DNA from: Ketobacter alkanivorans
GTDB lineage: Bacteria; Pseudomonadota; Gammaproteobacteria; Pseudomonadales; Ketobacteraceae
Assembly (NCBI RefSeq): GCF_002863865.1
Contig: NZ_CP022684.1
Span: 4,407,990-4,471,989, forward strand
Length of the DNA stretch: 64,000 nucleotides
Direction: 5' to 3'
The notes below the pieces were generated by a model, which made no database searches, had not been told where the DNA came from, and worked only from the letters and a program-made list of their open reading frames with translations. The position numbers were made by a program, and so were the translations under genes. Position 1 is the stretch's first letter. Each line of letters opens with the position of its first letter. Shown in pieces: positions 39,502 to 48,187 of the stretch.

Positions 39502-41324
39502 GTGTGGATGTCCACCAGTTGATTTTGCAAGATCGCCTGTTCTGTTTTGGGGATGCCGAGGTGTCCTTGCAGCTTTTCTACTTTTAACCCCATTTCGGTC
39601 AGAACCTTTTGCAGGTAATCAAAGTGATTGCGGGTGTGCTGAAGGGTGTTTTCCCACTCCGCCCAGAATGAAACAGAGGCGGAATGACCCACTAAGCTGA
39701 TCTGACACAGCATCGGGCCAAGCCCTTCGATATCAAATGCCATTTGTACAACCCAGCGCTTGCCTTGCTTTTTCTCGTTTTGATCGGAGTCAGGCTCCCT
39801 TTCTTCTATCAGAAATTGAAAAATCTGCACTTGGTTTTGATGCAAAATGGGCAGTTCGAAGCTGAGTTGCGGCTGGGGCGCGGTTGGATCTTGGTTGCGG
39901 GTATGTGACGCCAATTGATGCAGGGTGATGCGGCTTAAAGCCCCTTTGACCTGTTTCAGTAGGATCGAAACCAGAGCATCGGCCATGTCACCCGCGGCCT
40001 GAAGCTTTGCACGTGCCTGTGGTTGCAGAGTAATGTTGCCCGGCAATGGTGGCAGCAGGAAGGTCTCAGCGCTGGTTTTTGACAGCGGGTCTGCGCTGTT
40101 GATGACTGAGCTGCTTTGAACCGCGCTGTAACCGTGGGTTTTGTTGGGGGCGGGCCGGGTTGGAACGAATGCCGCCTCATGGCTGTTTGTGGCGCCTGAG
40201 CGAGGTGGGGAATAGGTGGCTGCGGTACGTTCAGATTTGTTTGTCAGGCTCTGATTGTTGGGGGGTGTTCCAGGCGTGGGGGCTGATTTTGCTGAGGCTT
40301 CACCCTTTTCTGCTGTTGTGCCTACGGCTGTGCCTGGTGGCGTTATGCCCGCAGCACCGCTTGCCCCGCTGCCGGAGAGTGTGTTGGTTGGCTGCAGATT
40401 GCTTGTTGCTGCATTCTGAATGTTCGATTGAGCCGTTTCCAAGCGAGCCTGCAAGCTTATCAGTTGCTGTTTGATGTCGTATTTAAGCACAGGCCCCAGA
40501 TCCACAGAGGCTCCCTTGGCCGAGGTGTCCTGCACGGTTAACGGGCGCTTGTTTACCGCCTCTTTGACCAGCGTGGTTAATTCTTTCAGGCTTTGGCTCA
40601 GGGGTGTTTGGGTGGCAGATTTTGCCTGCACAGTTTGCACCAGAGCCTTTTGTATTTTGTTCTCGAGAAACAGTCCACTGTTGTTGAGTGCGTTACGCAG
40701 TTGTTCGGCTGTTTTCAATTGTTCCAGTTTTGGAAGTAGTTGGATCAGCGTGCTAAGTTGCGGCTGAATCGCTTTTGGCAGTCCGCTGATGGGCTGAGCG
40801 GATATCTGTTCCACCATCCTGAACAGGGGGCTGAGGCTTTGCTGTTGGGGAACCAGTTGTTTCAACGCCTGGTTAATGGTGGCCGCCAGTTGGGGGGGTA
40901 ATATCCGATGCAGCACTACGCCTTTTGTCGGTGAAACGGTCGCTAATAATTGCGCCCCTGGCTGCAAAGGGAATTCTGCAGCTGTTTTTATCAGTATGCT
41001 TTGGCCCTGTCTTAGCAAAGTAATGCTATTGGGAGTGATTTGGGTAAGCGGCGCTGGATTGGGCGTTGCAGGTGTTACTGCAGAGCTGGTCGCCGTGGTA
41101 TTGAGTGGCGGGTTGCTGGCCAGTGCGGCGCTGGCCTTCAGTAAAATTTCATACACCGGTTTTTGGGCTGTTCCGGCCTGCTGGCGCAATGTGCTCTCCA
41201 GCACCACTGCTTCGATGGCCTGGCTGGTTTGCATCCTGGCCAGTTCTGCCGGACGAATCTCTGCTGCGGGGCTGGTGGCTCCTGCCTGGCTGGAAGGGCG
41301 TGCCCCTGGTGGCAAGTCAATCAT
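39498..41324 (-). CDS. Second FliK-like protein
   Basis: 608 residues. A long Ala/Gln/Thr/Pro-rich region (to about 430) with helical parts is followed by a C-terminal Flg_hook-like domain (about 470-590): SFELPILHQNQVQIFQFLIEERE, VQMAFDIEGLGPMLCQISLVGHSASVSFWAEWENTL, and FDYLQKVLTEMGLKVEKLQGHLG. This type, paired with the FlhB C-domain protein, occurs in many gammaproteobacteria; its exact role is not settled. It differs from FliK at 15393 and lacks the LNPREMGPIDV core of that protein. Confidence 0.8.
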   Translation of the reverse strand: MIDLPPGARPSSQAGATSPAAEIRPAELARMQTSQAIEAVVLESTLRQQAGTAQKPVYEILLKASAALASNPPLNTTATSSAVTPATPNPAPLTQITPNSITLLRQGQSILIKTAAEFPLQPGAQLLATVSPTKGVVLHRILPPQLAATINQALKQLVPQQQSLSPLFRMVEQISAQPISGLPKAIQPQLSTLIQLLPKLEQLKTAEQLRNALNNSGLFLENKIQKALVQTVQAKSATQTPLSQSLKELTTLVKEAVNKRPLTVQDTSAKGASVDLGPVLKYDIKQQLISLQARLETAQSNIQNAATSNLQPTNTLSGSGASGAAGITPPGTAVGTTAEKGEASAKSAPTPGTPPNNQSLTNKSERTAATYSPPRSGATNSHEAAFVPTRPAPNKTHGYSAVQSSSVINSADPLSKTSAETFLLPPLPGNITLQPQARAKLQAAGDMADALVSILLKQVKGALSRITLHQLASHTRNQDPTAPQPQLSFELPILHQNQVQIFQFLIEEREPDSDQNEKKQGKRWVVQMAFDIEGLGPMLCQISLVGHSASVSFWAEWENTLQHTRNHFDYLQKVLTEMGLKVEKLQGHLGIPKTEQAILQNQLVDIHT

Positions 41325-41388
41325 GGATTAACCCGATAGATCTTGTTCATGTTCCTAGTATAGTTCGGGCGACTGGATACGGTGATTT

Positions 41389-42144
41389 TTACTTAAAGAG
41401 TGCTGCCAAGCACACCAGCATGGCCATGCTCAGCAAAATCCACTTCAGGGTGCTCTGTTTGGCTGAAATAGCGAATTTCACACTCAGCTGCACGCCAATG
41501 ATCGATCCCACCCCCACAATCAGGCCGGGAATCCACAGCACTTGATCCTGATATATGAAGACCGCCAGAGCCACGGCACTGAACACCAGCGTGCACATCA
41601 TTTTCAAAGCGTTTGCCCGCAGCAGGTCATAGCGTAATACGCCTGCCAGCGCGGTGAGCAGGATAAAACCTACTCCTGCCTGCACAAATCCACCATAAAG
41701 GCCCGCAAGAAACAGCCAGGCTGCCGCAGATGGCCGCTGCTGCATACTCATTACGGGCTCGTTTGTGTTGGGGATGGTGCTGGGCCTGAGCACAATAAGC
41801 AGGGTCATGGTCATCATGGTGCCGAGCAGTACCGGTTTTAAAACTTCCGCAGGAATGACCGACGCGACGGAGGATCCGATCAGCGAGCCGATTATCGTTG
41901 GCAGCAAAATGGGCAAGATGGCGCTGTGATCCAGCATCTCATGACGATTGAAGCCTCGCACGGCGGCTGCCGACTGCATGAGCACACCTACGCGGTTAGT
42001 GCCGTTTGCGACATCAGCGGGCATACCCAGCAGGATCAGCGCAGGCAGCGTAAAGATCGAACCGCCACCTGCGACGGTATTGACAAAACCTGCAGCAACG
42101 CCGGAAACGATCAGCAGTATCAGGTGAAAAGCATCAATGTCCAT
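41389..42144 (-). CDS. TSUP (TauE/SafE) family membrane permease
   Basis: 251 residues with about eight membrane helices. The first helix motif VSGVAAGFVNTVAGGGSIFTLPALILLGMPADVANGTNRVGVL is the signature of TSUP transporters, repeated in degenerate form in the second half (LYGGFVQAGVGFILLTALAG). Family members export sulfite or organosulfur compounds or import sulfonates; the substrate cannot be told. It ends 64 bases upstream of the FliK-like gene on the same strand. Confidence 0.9.
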   Translation of the reverse strand: MDIDAFHLILLIVSGVAAGFVNTVAGGGSIFTLPALILLGMPADVANGTNRVGVLMQSAAAVRGFNRHEMLDHSAILPILLPTIIGSLIGSSVASVIPAEVLKPVLLGTMMTMTLLIVLRPSTIPNTNEPVMSMQQRPSAAAWLFLAGLYGGFVQAGVGFILLTALAGVLRYDLLRANALKMMCTLVFSAVALAVFIYQDQVLWIPGLIVGVGSIIGVQLSVKFAISAKQSTLKWILLSMAMLVCLAALFK

Positions 42145-42317
42145 GAGGACTCCGACTGATCAAGGGCAGGAGGGCTGCGTGGGGCAGCGGTGCCAATGGT
42201 AGGGGATGGTTTCGTGATCTGCAAACCGGCGCAGTAAATACAGCGCGGCAACCTGCGCGAACTTTGGTTATAATGGGCCGCTTTCACCACCCTACCAACA
42301 ACAATTAGGCTGAGTTT

Positions 42318-42977
42318 GTGGCAACACCATTGATGCAGGCAGAAGGTCTGTTCTGCGAACGAGATGATCGCATCCTGATCAAGGATTTGACGTTCTCCCT
42401 ACAGGCGGGAGAGGTGATGCAGATTGAAGGGCCTAATGGTAGTGGCAAAACCACGCTGCTGCGGGTGTTGTGTGGATTGTCTGATGATTTCGAGGGGCAG
42501 ATTCATTGGCAGGGGCAACTGCGCCGTAATGTGGATTCCGACTTCCGGCGCGATACGCTGTATTTTGGACATCTCACGGGTATTAAATCGTCTCTTACCC
42601 CAAGGGAAAACTTGCGTTGGATTCTGCAGTTAAAGGGCATTTCCCCTGCTGAGGCTGGGCTGGAAGCCAAAATCGAAGCCGCTCTCAAGTCAGTGGGGTT
42701 GTTGAGCTACGAAGATGTACCGGTTTATAGCCTTTCTGCGGGCCAGAAGCGGCGGGTGGCATTGGCGCGTCTTCATGTGGAGCCTGCGCACCTGTGGGTG
42801 CTGGACGAGCCCTTTACCGCCATTGATCGCAAGGGCGTTGCAGAGCTTGAAGGCCTGATTCAGAACCATGCCGCCAGAGGTGGTTCCGTGCTGATCACCA
42901 CTCACCATGCGCTGGATCTACCGATTCTCCGTAAACTGCATTTAGGTCTGGGGAAGGGAACATGGCAGATCCAGTAG
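42318..42977 (+). CDS. ccmA: Haem-export ABC ATPase CcmA
   Basis: 219 residues from GTG 42318 (ATG 42333 also possible). Walker A GPNGSGKTT near residue 38, signature LSAGQKRRVALARL and Walker B LWVLDEPFTAID. CcmA with CcmB and CcmC frees holo-CcmE from the membrane complex during cytochrome c maturation (System I). A TATAAT at 42269-42274 may be the promoter. The stop region overlaps the ccmB start by 16 bases. Confidence 0.95.
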   Translation: MATPLMQAEGLFCERDDRILIKDLTFSLQAGEVMQIEGPNGSGKTTLLRVLCGLSDDFEGQIHWQGQLRRNVDSDFRRDTLYFGHLTGIKSSLTPRENLRWILQLKGISPAEAGLEAKIEAALKSVGLLSYEDVPVYSLSAGQKRRVALARLHVEPAHLWVLDEPFTAIDRKGVAELEGLIQNHAARGGSVLITTHHALDLPILRKLHLGLGKGTWQIQ

Positions 42978-43687
42978 TGTCTCATTCTGTGCCGAATGCA
43001 GAACCGCCATCAATGTGGTCCGGTATGATCGCAATTCTGAAACGGGACCTGTTAATTGCGTTTCGTCAACGAACGGATATGGTGAATCCCTTATTCTTCT
43101 TCATCATGGTGATTGCCCTGTTTCCTCTGGGGATCGGGCCGGAGCCGGGGACATTGCAAAAAATCGGCCCTGGAGTGATTTGGATTGCGGCCTTGCTGTC
43201 CACATTGTTGTCGGTAGACAGCCTGTTTCGGCAGGATTTTGATGATGGGTCGTTGGAGCTGTCTCTGTTAAGCCCTCAGCCGCTGTTTATTATGGCCTTT
43301 GGTAAAGTTGTGGCTCACTGGCTGGTGACCGCGCTGCCCCTGATTTGTGTGGCACCGGTACTCAGCGTCATGTTGTTTATGGACGCAGCCACGGTGAAAG
43401 TAACGTTGTACAGCCTGTTATTGGGCACTCCCATCCTGAGTATGATCAGTGCAATTGGGGCGGCGTTGACAGTAGGGTTGAGAAAAGGCGGGGTGTTAAT
43501 CGCGGTGATCGCACTGCCCCTGTATATTCCGGTGCTGATTTTTGGCACCAGTGCGGTAGAGGCCGCGTCGATGACGTTGCCTTATGTCGGGCAGCTGGCC
43601 TATCTGGCGGCCTTTCTGGTGTTGGCGCTGACGTTTGCGCCTTTTGCTATTGCAGCGGCCTTACGTATCAGCGTAACCAGCCAATAG
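42962..43687 (+). CDS. ccmB: Cytochrome c maturation membrane protein CcmB
   Basis: 241 residues with six hydrophobic segments. MIAILKRDLLIAFRQRTDMVNPLFFFIMVIALFPLGIGP and QDFDDGSLELSLLSPQP are the family signatures. It is the membrane partner of CcmA. The start lies inside ccmA, and ccmC follows 3 bases after the stop. Confidence 0.96.
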   Translation: MADPVVSHSVPNAEPPSMWSGMIAILKRDLLIAFRQRTDMVNPLFFFIMVIALFPLGIGPEPGTLQKIGPGVIWIAALLSTLLSVDSLFRQDFDDGSLELSLLSPQPLFIMAFGKVVAHWLVTALPLICVAPVLSVMLFMDAATVKVTLYSLLLGTPILSMISAIGAALTVGLRKGGVLIAVIALPLYIPVLIFGTSAVEAASMTLPYVGQLAYLAAFLVLALTFAPFAIAAALRISVTSQ

Positions 43688-43690
43688 AGT

Positions 43691-44455
43691 GTGAGTGAAA
43701 TTGAGGTGCTCGTGTTTGAAACCATAAAACGGCTATATCATAAATTCGGATCACCCCGTTATTTTTACGATTTAACCAGCAAGATGCTGCCCTGGTTAGT
43801 GGCAGCAACAGTGTTGTTGCTGATTCCCGGTTTGATTTATGGCCTGGGCTTTGCGCCGCCAGAAAAGTATCAAGGCAACAGTTATCGGGTTATCTACATT
43901 CATGTGCCTGCGGCCAGTATTGCTATGGCTGGGTATTTTGCCATGGCGGTTGCGGGGGTGATTGTGCTGGTCTGGCGTATGAAAATGGCCGAGATGGTGG
44001 CCAAGTCCATCGCGCCTATCGGGGCATCGTTTGCTTTTATCTGCCTGGTTACTGGCTCCATATGGGGTAAGCCTACCTGGGGTACATGGTGGGTGTGGGA
44101 TGCCAGGCTGACCTCAATGTTGATACTGTTGTTTCTGTATATCGGTGTGATTGCCCTGAACGCCGCCATTGAGAATGCCCAGTCGGCTGCCCGTGCAACT
44201 GCGGTGCTGAGCATCGTGGGAGCGGTAAATCTTCCCATCATCAAATATTCGGTGGAGTGGTGGAACACGTTGCATCAACCGGCATCCATCAGAATGACCA
44301 GCTCTGCCATCGATATGGAAATGCTGTATACGTTGCTGAGCTGTATCGGCGGATTTTATTGCTTGTTTGCAGTGATGCTCATCCTCTCTACCCGCTGTGA
44401 AATCCTCTTGCGCGAACAGCGTAGCAGCTGGGTGAAAAAACTGGTGGGAGTGTAA
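43691..44455 (+). CDS. ccmC: Haem-handling protein CcmC
   Basis: 254 residues from GTG 43691 with six membrane helices. The Trp-rich periplasmic motif WGKPTWGTWWVWDARLTS and nearby conserved His residues (YIHVPAA and NTLHQP) handle haem and load it onto CcmE. Typical length; ccmD begins 2 bases after the stop. Confidence 0.96.
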   Translation: MSEIEVLVFETIKRLYHKFGSPRYFYDLTSKMLPWLVAATVLLLIPGLIYGLGFAPPEKYQGNSYRVIYIHVPAASIAMAGYFAMAVAGVIVLVWRMKMAEMVAKSIAPIGASFAFICLVTGSIWGKPTWGTWWVWDARLTSMLILLFLYIGVIALNAAIENAQSAARATAVLSIVGAVNLPIIKYSVEWWNTLHQPASIRMTSSAIDMEMLYTLLSCIGGFYCLFAVMLILSTRCEILLREQRSSWVKKLVGV

Positions 44456-44457
44456 TC

Positions 44458-44637
44458 ATGGCTTTTGAATCATTTGCAGACTTCATCGCAATGGGCAAGC
44501 ATGGCCCTTATGTGTGGTCGGCCTATGGCATCACATTGGTGGTGGTGCTGGCTAATATCGTGGCCCCACTTATTCGTCGTAAAGGGCTGGTGGACGACAT
44601 TAAACGTAAAGCAAGGCGGGAGCAGGCAGAATCATGA
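44458..44637 (+). CDS. ccmD: Small haem-export protein CcmD
   Basis: 59 residues: a short N-terminal part with FIAMGKHGPYVWSAYGIT, the family pattern, then one membrane helix (LVVVLANIVAPLI) and a basic tail. CcmD connects CcmC with CcmE in System I. It is missing from long-ORF lists because of its size. The TGA overlaps the ccmE ATG (ATGA at 44634-44637). Confidence 0.93.
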   Translation: MAFESFADFIAMGKHGPYVWSAYGITLVVVLANIVAPLIRRKGLVDDIKRKARREQAES

Positions 44638-45077
44638 ATCCAAAACGCAAACAAAGATTGATCATTGTGCTGGGGGTGCTGGCAGCGGTGGGGCTGTCAA
44701 CGGCGTTGATGATGTTCGCGCTTAAAGAAAACATAAATCTGTTTTTTACGCCCACTGAAATCGCAGAGGGCAAGGCACCGCTGGAGCGTCGCATTCGTGT
44801 GGGTGGTTTGGTTGTGCCCGGCAGCGTCAAGCGGGGAGAGGATCTGCAGGTAACGTTTGATCTAACCGACAATGCCGAGCAGATCACCGTGCGTTTCTCC
44901 GGGATACTGCCCGATCTGTTTCGGGAAGGGCAGGGTATAATCGCAAACGGCAAACTGATTGGTGGCACTTTGGTTGAGGCTGATGAGGTATTGGCCAAGC
45001 ACGATGAAAACTATGTGCCGCCAGAGGTGCAGGAAGCGTTGGAGAAAGCCGGACACCCCAAGAAAGAGAAATCCTGA
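44634..45077 (+). CDS. ccmE: Periplasmic haem chaperone CcmE
   Basis: 147 residues: N-terminal membrane anchor (about 8-30) and a beta-barrel domain. The haem-binding His123 lies in VLAKHDENYVPPE. CcmE carries haem from CcmC to the ligation complex CcmF/H. In most relatives ccmF follows directly; here the operon ends with a hairpin and a convergent gene. Confidence 0.96.
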   Translation: MNPKRKQRLIIVLGVLAAVGLSTALMMFALKENINLFFTPTEIAEGKAPLERRIRVGGLVVPGSVKRGEDLQVTFDLTDNAEQITVRFSGILPDLFREGQGIIANGKLIGGTLVEADEVLAKHDENYVPPEVQEALEKAGHPKKEKS

Positions 45078-45093
45078 CGGTAATAAAGTAACA

Positions 45094-45113
45094 AGCCCGG
45101 TGATAACCGGGCT
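45094..45113. terminator. Bidirectional terminator candidate between ccmE and the solute-binding gene
   Basis: AGCCCGGT-GATA-ACCGGGCT is a perfect 8-bp stem. On the minus strand it is followed by TTGTTACTTTATTA, T-rich enough for a terminator of the gene at 45132-46145. On the plus strand CCCTCTAC follows, a weaker signal for ccmE. Confidence 0.7.
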
Positions 45114-45131
45114 CCCTCTACATGCTATAAC

Positions 45132-46145
45132 TTACAGTGCATCCCGTGGCTTGGCGCACTCCGCGCGGGTGGGGTCGAATTTGCAGCGCACCCGGCGTTG
45201 CAGCTTAATCATGTCGCCGTCCCAATAGTCTGCTTTCACCGCTTCGATACGCACATCATCCATTAGCTTTTCATAGTTGGCCTTGTCGGCTTCCGGTATC
45301 TCAACCCACCACTTGGTATCAATGGCTTTGGTGGACATTTCAATTTCCTTCATGATGCGATCAAACTGAGAAAAATGAAATTCCCGTGACTTTTGGCCAA
45401 AGTCCTCAGGAAAGCGATCATGCCAGGTGATCAACTGGCCTGAAATCTGTGCCAGAGGGTAATGGATAATACCGCCGTTGGGCTCCAGGCCTTTGTAGAG
45501 TTCCAGCGGGTTATAGGCAATTGCCGGTGCTGGTAATACATCGACGCCCCCGTTGTTGAACATGCTGCCCGCTGTGGCTTCGGTCACGGTGATAGGGGTG
45601 CCGCCGATTAATTCCACCATCTGCTGTTGATAAATGTCGTCACCCAGCACGGCGATCTTGCGGCCTACTGCTTTGTCGAGGCTATTAATACTGCGATCGC
45701 GCACAAATACATACACCTCGCCTGCGGGTGCGATACCGGCAATTTCAAACGGTCCCTGGCGCATTTTGTCGGCCATTTGCGGCGATGCCAGAAGCTGATG
45801 CATCAGGCGCAGGTGCCGTTCCTCTGGCATGGCCCCCACAGCGTACAGCGAGCCAGTAAATTTGATAAAGTTGCGGATGCGTAACTCCGATAAAAAGGCC
45901 GCATCGCACTGCTTGGATCGGAACTGTTCAACGATTACTTTTTCGCTGGAGTTCACAATCAGCTCCAAGTCCACACCCCATTTGGTCGCCTCCAGGTTGA
46001 ACTCTTCCACTGCCTGAGCGATGGGGCCACCGCGGCCAACGATATCCCAAACGCATATGGTTCGCTTGATGTAATCTGCGGCCTGGGCCGGAATCACCGT
46101 GGCGGCAATTAAAACCAGTAGTAGTCTTTTTATATTGGTATACAT
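45132..46145 (-). CDS. Putative periplasmic solute-binding protein
   Basis: 337 residues from ATG 46145 (MYTNIKRLLLVLIAATVIPAQAADY, a signal peptide; GAGGG just upstream). The frame extends to 46187 without need. The body has the pattern of a type-2 periplasmic binding protein: RTICVWDIVGRGGPIAQ, SKQCDAAFLSELRIRNF, KAVGRKIAVLGDD and a last part with a Cys-containing tail. It resembles uncharacterised solute-binding-like proteins of Alcanivorax/Marinobacter-type bacteria (possibly the DUF6091 group; not checked). There are no permease or ATPase genes beside it. It is divergent from a GntR-type regulator, which may control it. Confidence 0.7.
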   Translation of the reverse strand: MYTNIKRLLLVLIAATVIPAQAADYIKRTICVWDIVGRGGPIAQAVEEFNLEATKWGVDLELIVNSSEKVIVEQFRSKQCDAAFLSELRIRNFIKFTGSLYAVGAMPEERHLRLMHQLLASPQMADKMRQGPFEIAGIAPAGEVYVFVRDRSINSLDKAVGRKIAVLGDDIYQQQMVELIGGTPITVTEATAGSMFNNGGVDVLPAPAIAYNPLELYKGLEPNGGIIHYPLAQISGQLITWHDRFPEDFGQKSREFHFSQFDRIMKEIEMSTKAIDTKWWVEIPEADKANYEKLMDDVRIEAVKADYWDGDMIKLQRRVRCKFDPTRAECAKPRDAL

Positions 46146-46473
46146 GAAGTTGTCCCTCTTAAATAAAACAAGCCAAATAAAAAACAAAATAAAAGCTTCT
46201 GAGAAGAGCTACTGTATATCACACTTCGAGTTGGGGAGGATTGGCCGGAAGAATGATGATATTCGGTTGTTTTTCTTAGTGAATTGAGTCAAAAAATTAA
46301 TTCTTTGCATTGCTTGTATGATTGTAGGACGATATGGCAATTGGTCTGCCGTGAATTGATTGTGGTGGAAATACTTGACGGGGTTGTTGTCAATGCGGAA
46401 ACTCCACGCTGACATGCAGTATTGTGTGTTTAGGAAACATAATTCACAAAATACAAGAAGTAGCCTCACCAAC
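46146..46473. promoter_or_regulatory. Divergent control region between solute-binding gene and GntR-type gene
   Basis: A 328-base AT-rich gap with no convincing ORF. It holds an inverted repeat TTGAC-N9-GTCAA (46375-46393), which could be an operator, and CTTC-TGA-GAAG near 46196. No clear -35/-10 pair stood out. A coding extension of the regulator to TTG 46360 is possible but has no ribosome site. Confidence 0.4.
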
Positions 46474-47145
46474 ATGAGCTTTAAAGCGCCAGACAGTCTT
46501 TCCGAGCAGATTGCTCAACATCTTGGGCAGTTAATTATTACCGGCGAGTTGAAAGCCGGAGACCGCATACAGGAGTTGCGGGTCGCCAGCGAGTTGAACG
46601 TGAGCCGTGGCTCCGTGCGGGAGGCCTATCTTATCCTCGCGCGCCGTTACCTGATCGATATTGTGCCGCGCAAGGGTGCAGTGGTGTCTGAAATGACCCC
46701 TAAGCACGTCCGTGATGTCTACGAAATGAATATCCTGTTGATTGGTCAGCTGTGTCGTCGGGCTACCGAAGCCTGGAAGGATGACGAGCTGGAACCGTTC
46801 CTTGAGCTGCTCCAGTTGATGGAAGGTTACGTAGCCAACGCCCAGGTGATGAATTTCTACGATGCAACCTTCAATTTTGCCCGTATGGCATATCAGTTTG
46901 TAGATAACCCTTATCTCGAAGATATGCTTGAAGATCTGCAGCCTGCTGTGCGTCGTACCTACTATTTTGCGATTAACCTGAATCAGGCTGAAATCGACAA
47001 GTCCATGGTGTTTTTTCGCGAACTGATGGCCTGCATCGTTGCGCGCGATGTAGATGGAGCAGAGCAGAAGCTGGTGCAGTTTGGTGAGTATCAGCGTGAA
47101 ACGGTATTAAAGCGTCTTGAATCCAGCGAGGCTGCCTCTATCTGA
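46474..47145 (+). CDS. GntR-family transcription regulator with FCD domain
   Basis: 223 residues from ATG 46474 (MSFKAPDSLSEQIAQHLGQLI). The winged helix domain (about 5-72) has ITGELKAGDRIQELRVASELNVSRGSVREAYLIL; the C-terminal all-helical FCD domain (about 80-220), with ligand- or metal-binding character, starts at HVRDVYEMNILLIGQL. FCD regulators answer to small organic acids and usually repress neighbouring genes. The divergent solute-binding gene is the obvious target. The effector is unknown. Confidence 0.88.
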   Translation: MSFKAPDSLSEQIAQHLGQLIITGELKAGDRIQELRVASELNVSRGSVREAYLILARRYLIDIVPRKGAVVSEMTPKHVRDVYEMNILLIGQLCRRATEAWKDDELEPFLELLQLMEGYVANAQVMNFYDATFNFARMAYQFVDNPYLEDMLEDLQPAVRRTYYFAINLNQAEIDKSMVFFRELMACIVARDVDGAEQKLVQFGEYQRETVLKRLESSEAASI

Positions 47146-47152
47146 GGCAGCC
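47130..47152. other. Perfect 9-bp hairpin over the GntR-type stop codon
   Basis: GGCTGCCTC-TATCT-GAGGCAGCC, with the TGA stop (47143-47145) at its middle. No T-run on either side. It lies between convergent genes (CysZ-like stop at 47174) and probably ends or protects both transcripts. Confidence 0.6.
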
Positions 47153-47173
47153 AGTTGGCGAATTCCGGCGCTC

Positions 47174-47953
47174 TTAGTTCAGCTCAGGCTGGATCTTGCG
47201 CACCCAAAACACCACCCCGCCACACACCGCTACCGGAATAATGAACAGGTTGATGATGGGCAGGGAGGTGAGTGCCATAACCACCGCACCAAACGCCATC
47301 ACTGCCGCTCGATGCTTGCGCATGAGAGCCAGTACTTCCTGAAAGCTGCGGCCATTGTTGTCGGCGGGCACGTCCAGATACTGCATCGCCAGAATCCACG
47401 ATCCAAACAGGAACCACAGTACTGGCACCACAGCGTTAACGCCGGGAATAAAATACAGCACCAGGGACACAACACCCAGGCCCACCGCCCGCACAATCCA
47501 GTAGATCAGCTTGCGGAACTCTCTGGCCAGGGTGCGCATCGCAATCTGTCCCAGAGTATGCTGGGGATAGTTTGGTTCATGCAGTTCCAGTTCGGCTTTT
47601 TCACCCAGGATGCCAATAAAAGGCCCTACCACCAAATGGGTGAACATGGTGAAAGTCGAACCCATTACAAACAACAGTCCCAGAATGATGACAGCAAAGA
47701 TCACCCACTTCAAAGCGCCTAATAATTGATCAATGAACGGCTCGAGCCAATCCAGCCAGCTCCATAAGTCTACAGCGGTGGTCCAGCCAGAAATCCATTC
47801 ATAGGCATAGCTGGTTACCAGGTAGCCACTGATAGTGAACAGCAAAATGTTGGTGATCAGTGGCACTATCATATAGGGCCGCAGACTGCGCCGTTTAGCT
47901 AGATTGAAGCCTTCCGAAACACAGTTCACCCCATCCTTTAAATCCTGAATCAT
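47174..47953 (-). CDS. cysZ: CysZ-like membrane protein (EI24 family)
   Basis: 259 residues from ATG 47953 (MIQDLKDGVNCVSEGFNLAK), chosen because AGGAG is about 9 bases upstream; ATG 47995 is an alternative. Hydrophobic segments at about 25-50, 70-105, 150-200 and 210-235; RRSLRPYMIVPLITNILLF and the later GVVSLVLYFIPGVNAVVPVLWFLFGSWILAMQYLD are family-like. CysZ mediates sulfate uptake for cysteine synthesis in E. coli; EI24 members also have other roles. No cys genes are nearby. Confidence 0.8.
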   Translation of the reverse strand: MIQDLKDGVNCVSEGFNLAKRRSLRPYMIVPLITNILLFTISGYLVTSYAYEWISGWTTAVDLWSWLDWLEPFIDQLLGALKWVIFAVIILGLLFVMGSTFTMFTHLVVGPFIGILGEKAELELHEPNYPQHTLGQIAMRTLAREFRKLIYWIVRAVGLGVVSLVLYFIPGVNAVVPVLWFLFGSWILAMQYLDVPADNNGRSFQEVLALMRKHRAAVMAFGAVVMALTSLPIINLFIIPVAVCGGVVFWVRKIQPELN

Positions 47954-48187
47954 GTGTTGTTGCTCCTGCTTGGTCAATGCGCGAAACCCTATCATATTCT
48001 GACGCCCGATGCCTGCGTCAGAGATTTAAGCCCCTATAAATATTCGGTATTTTTACTCTGTCCCCAGGGTGGTGCTGGCGCTAAAACCCGTTACAATAGG
48101 CCGTTTAAAATTAAGGCCTGTGCTGGTTAAAAGCAAAGCTGATTTGTATAGCAGCTAAACAAATTCCAATAAGGATAAAGACGATTC

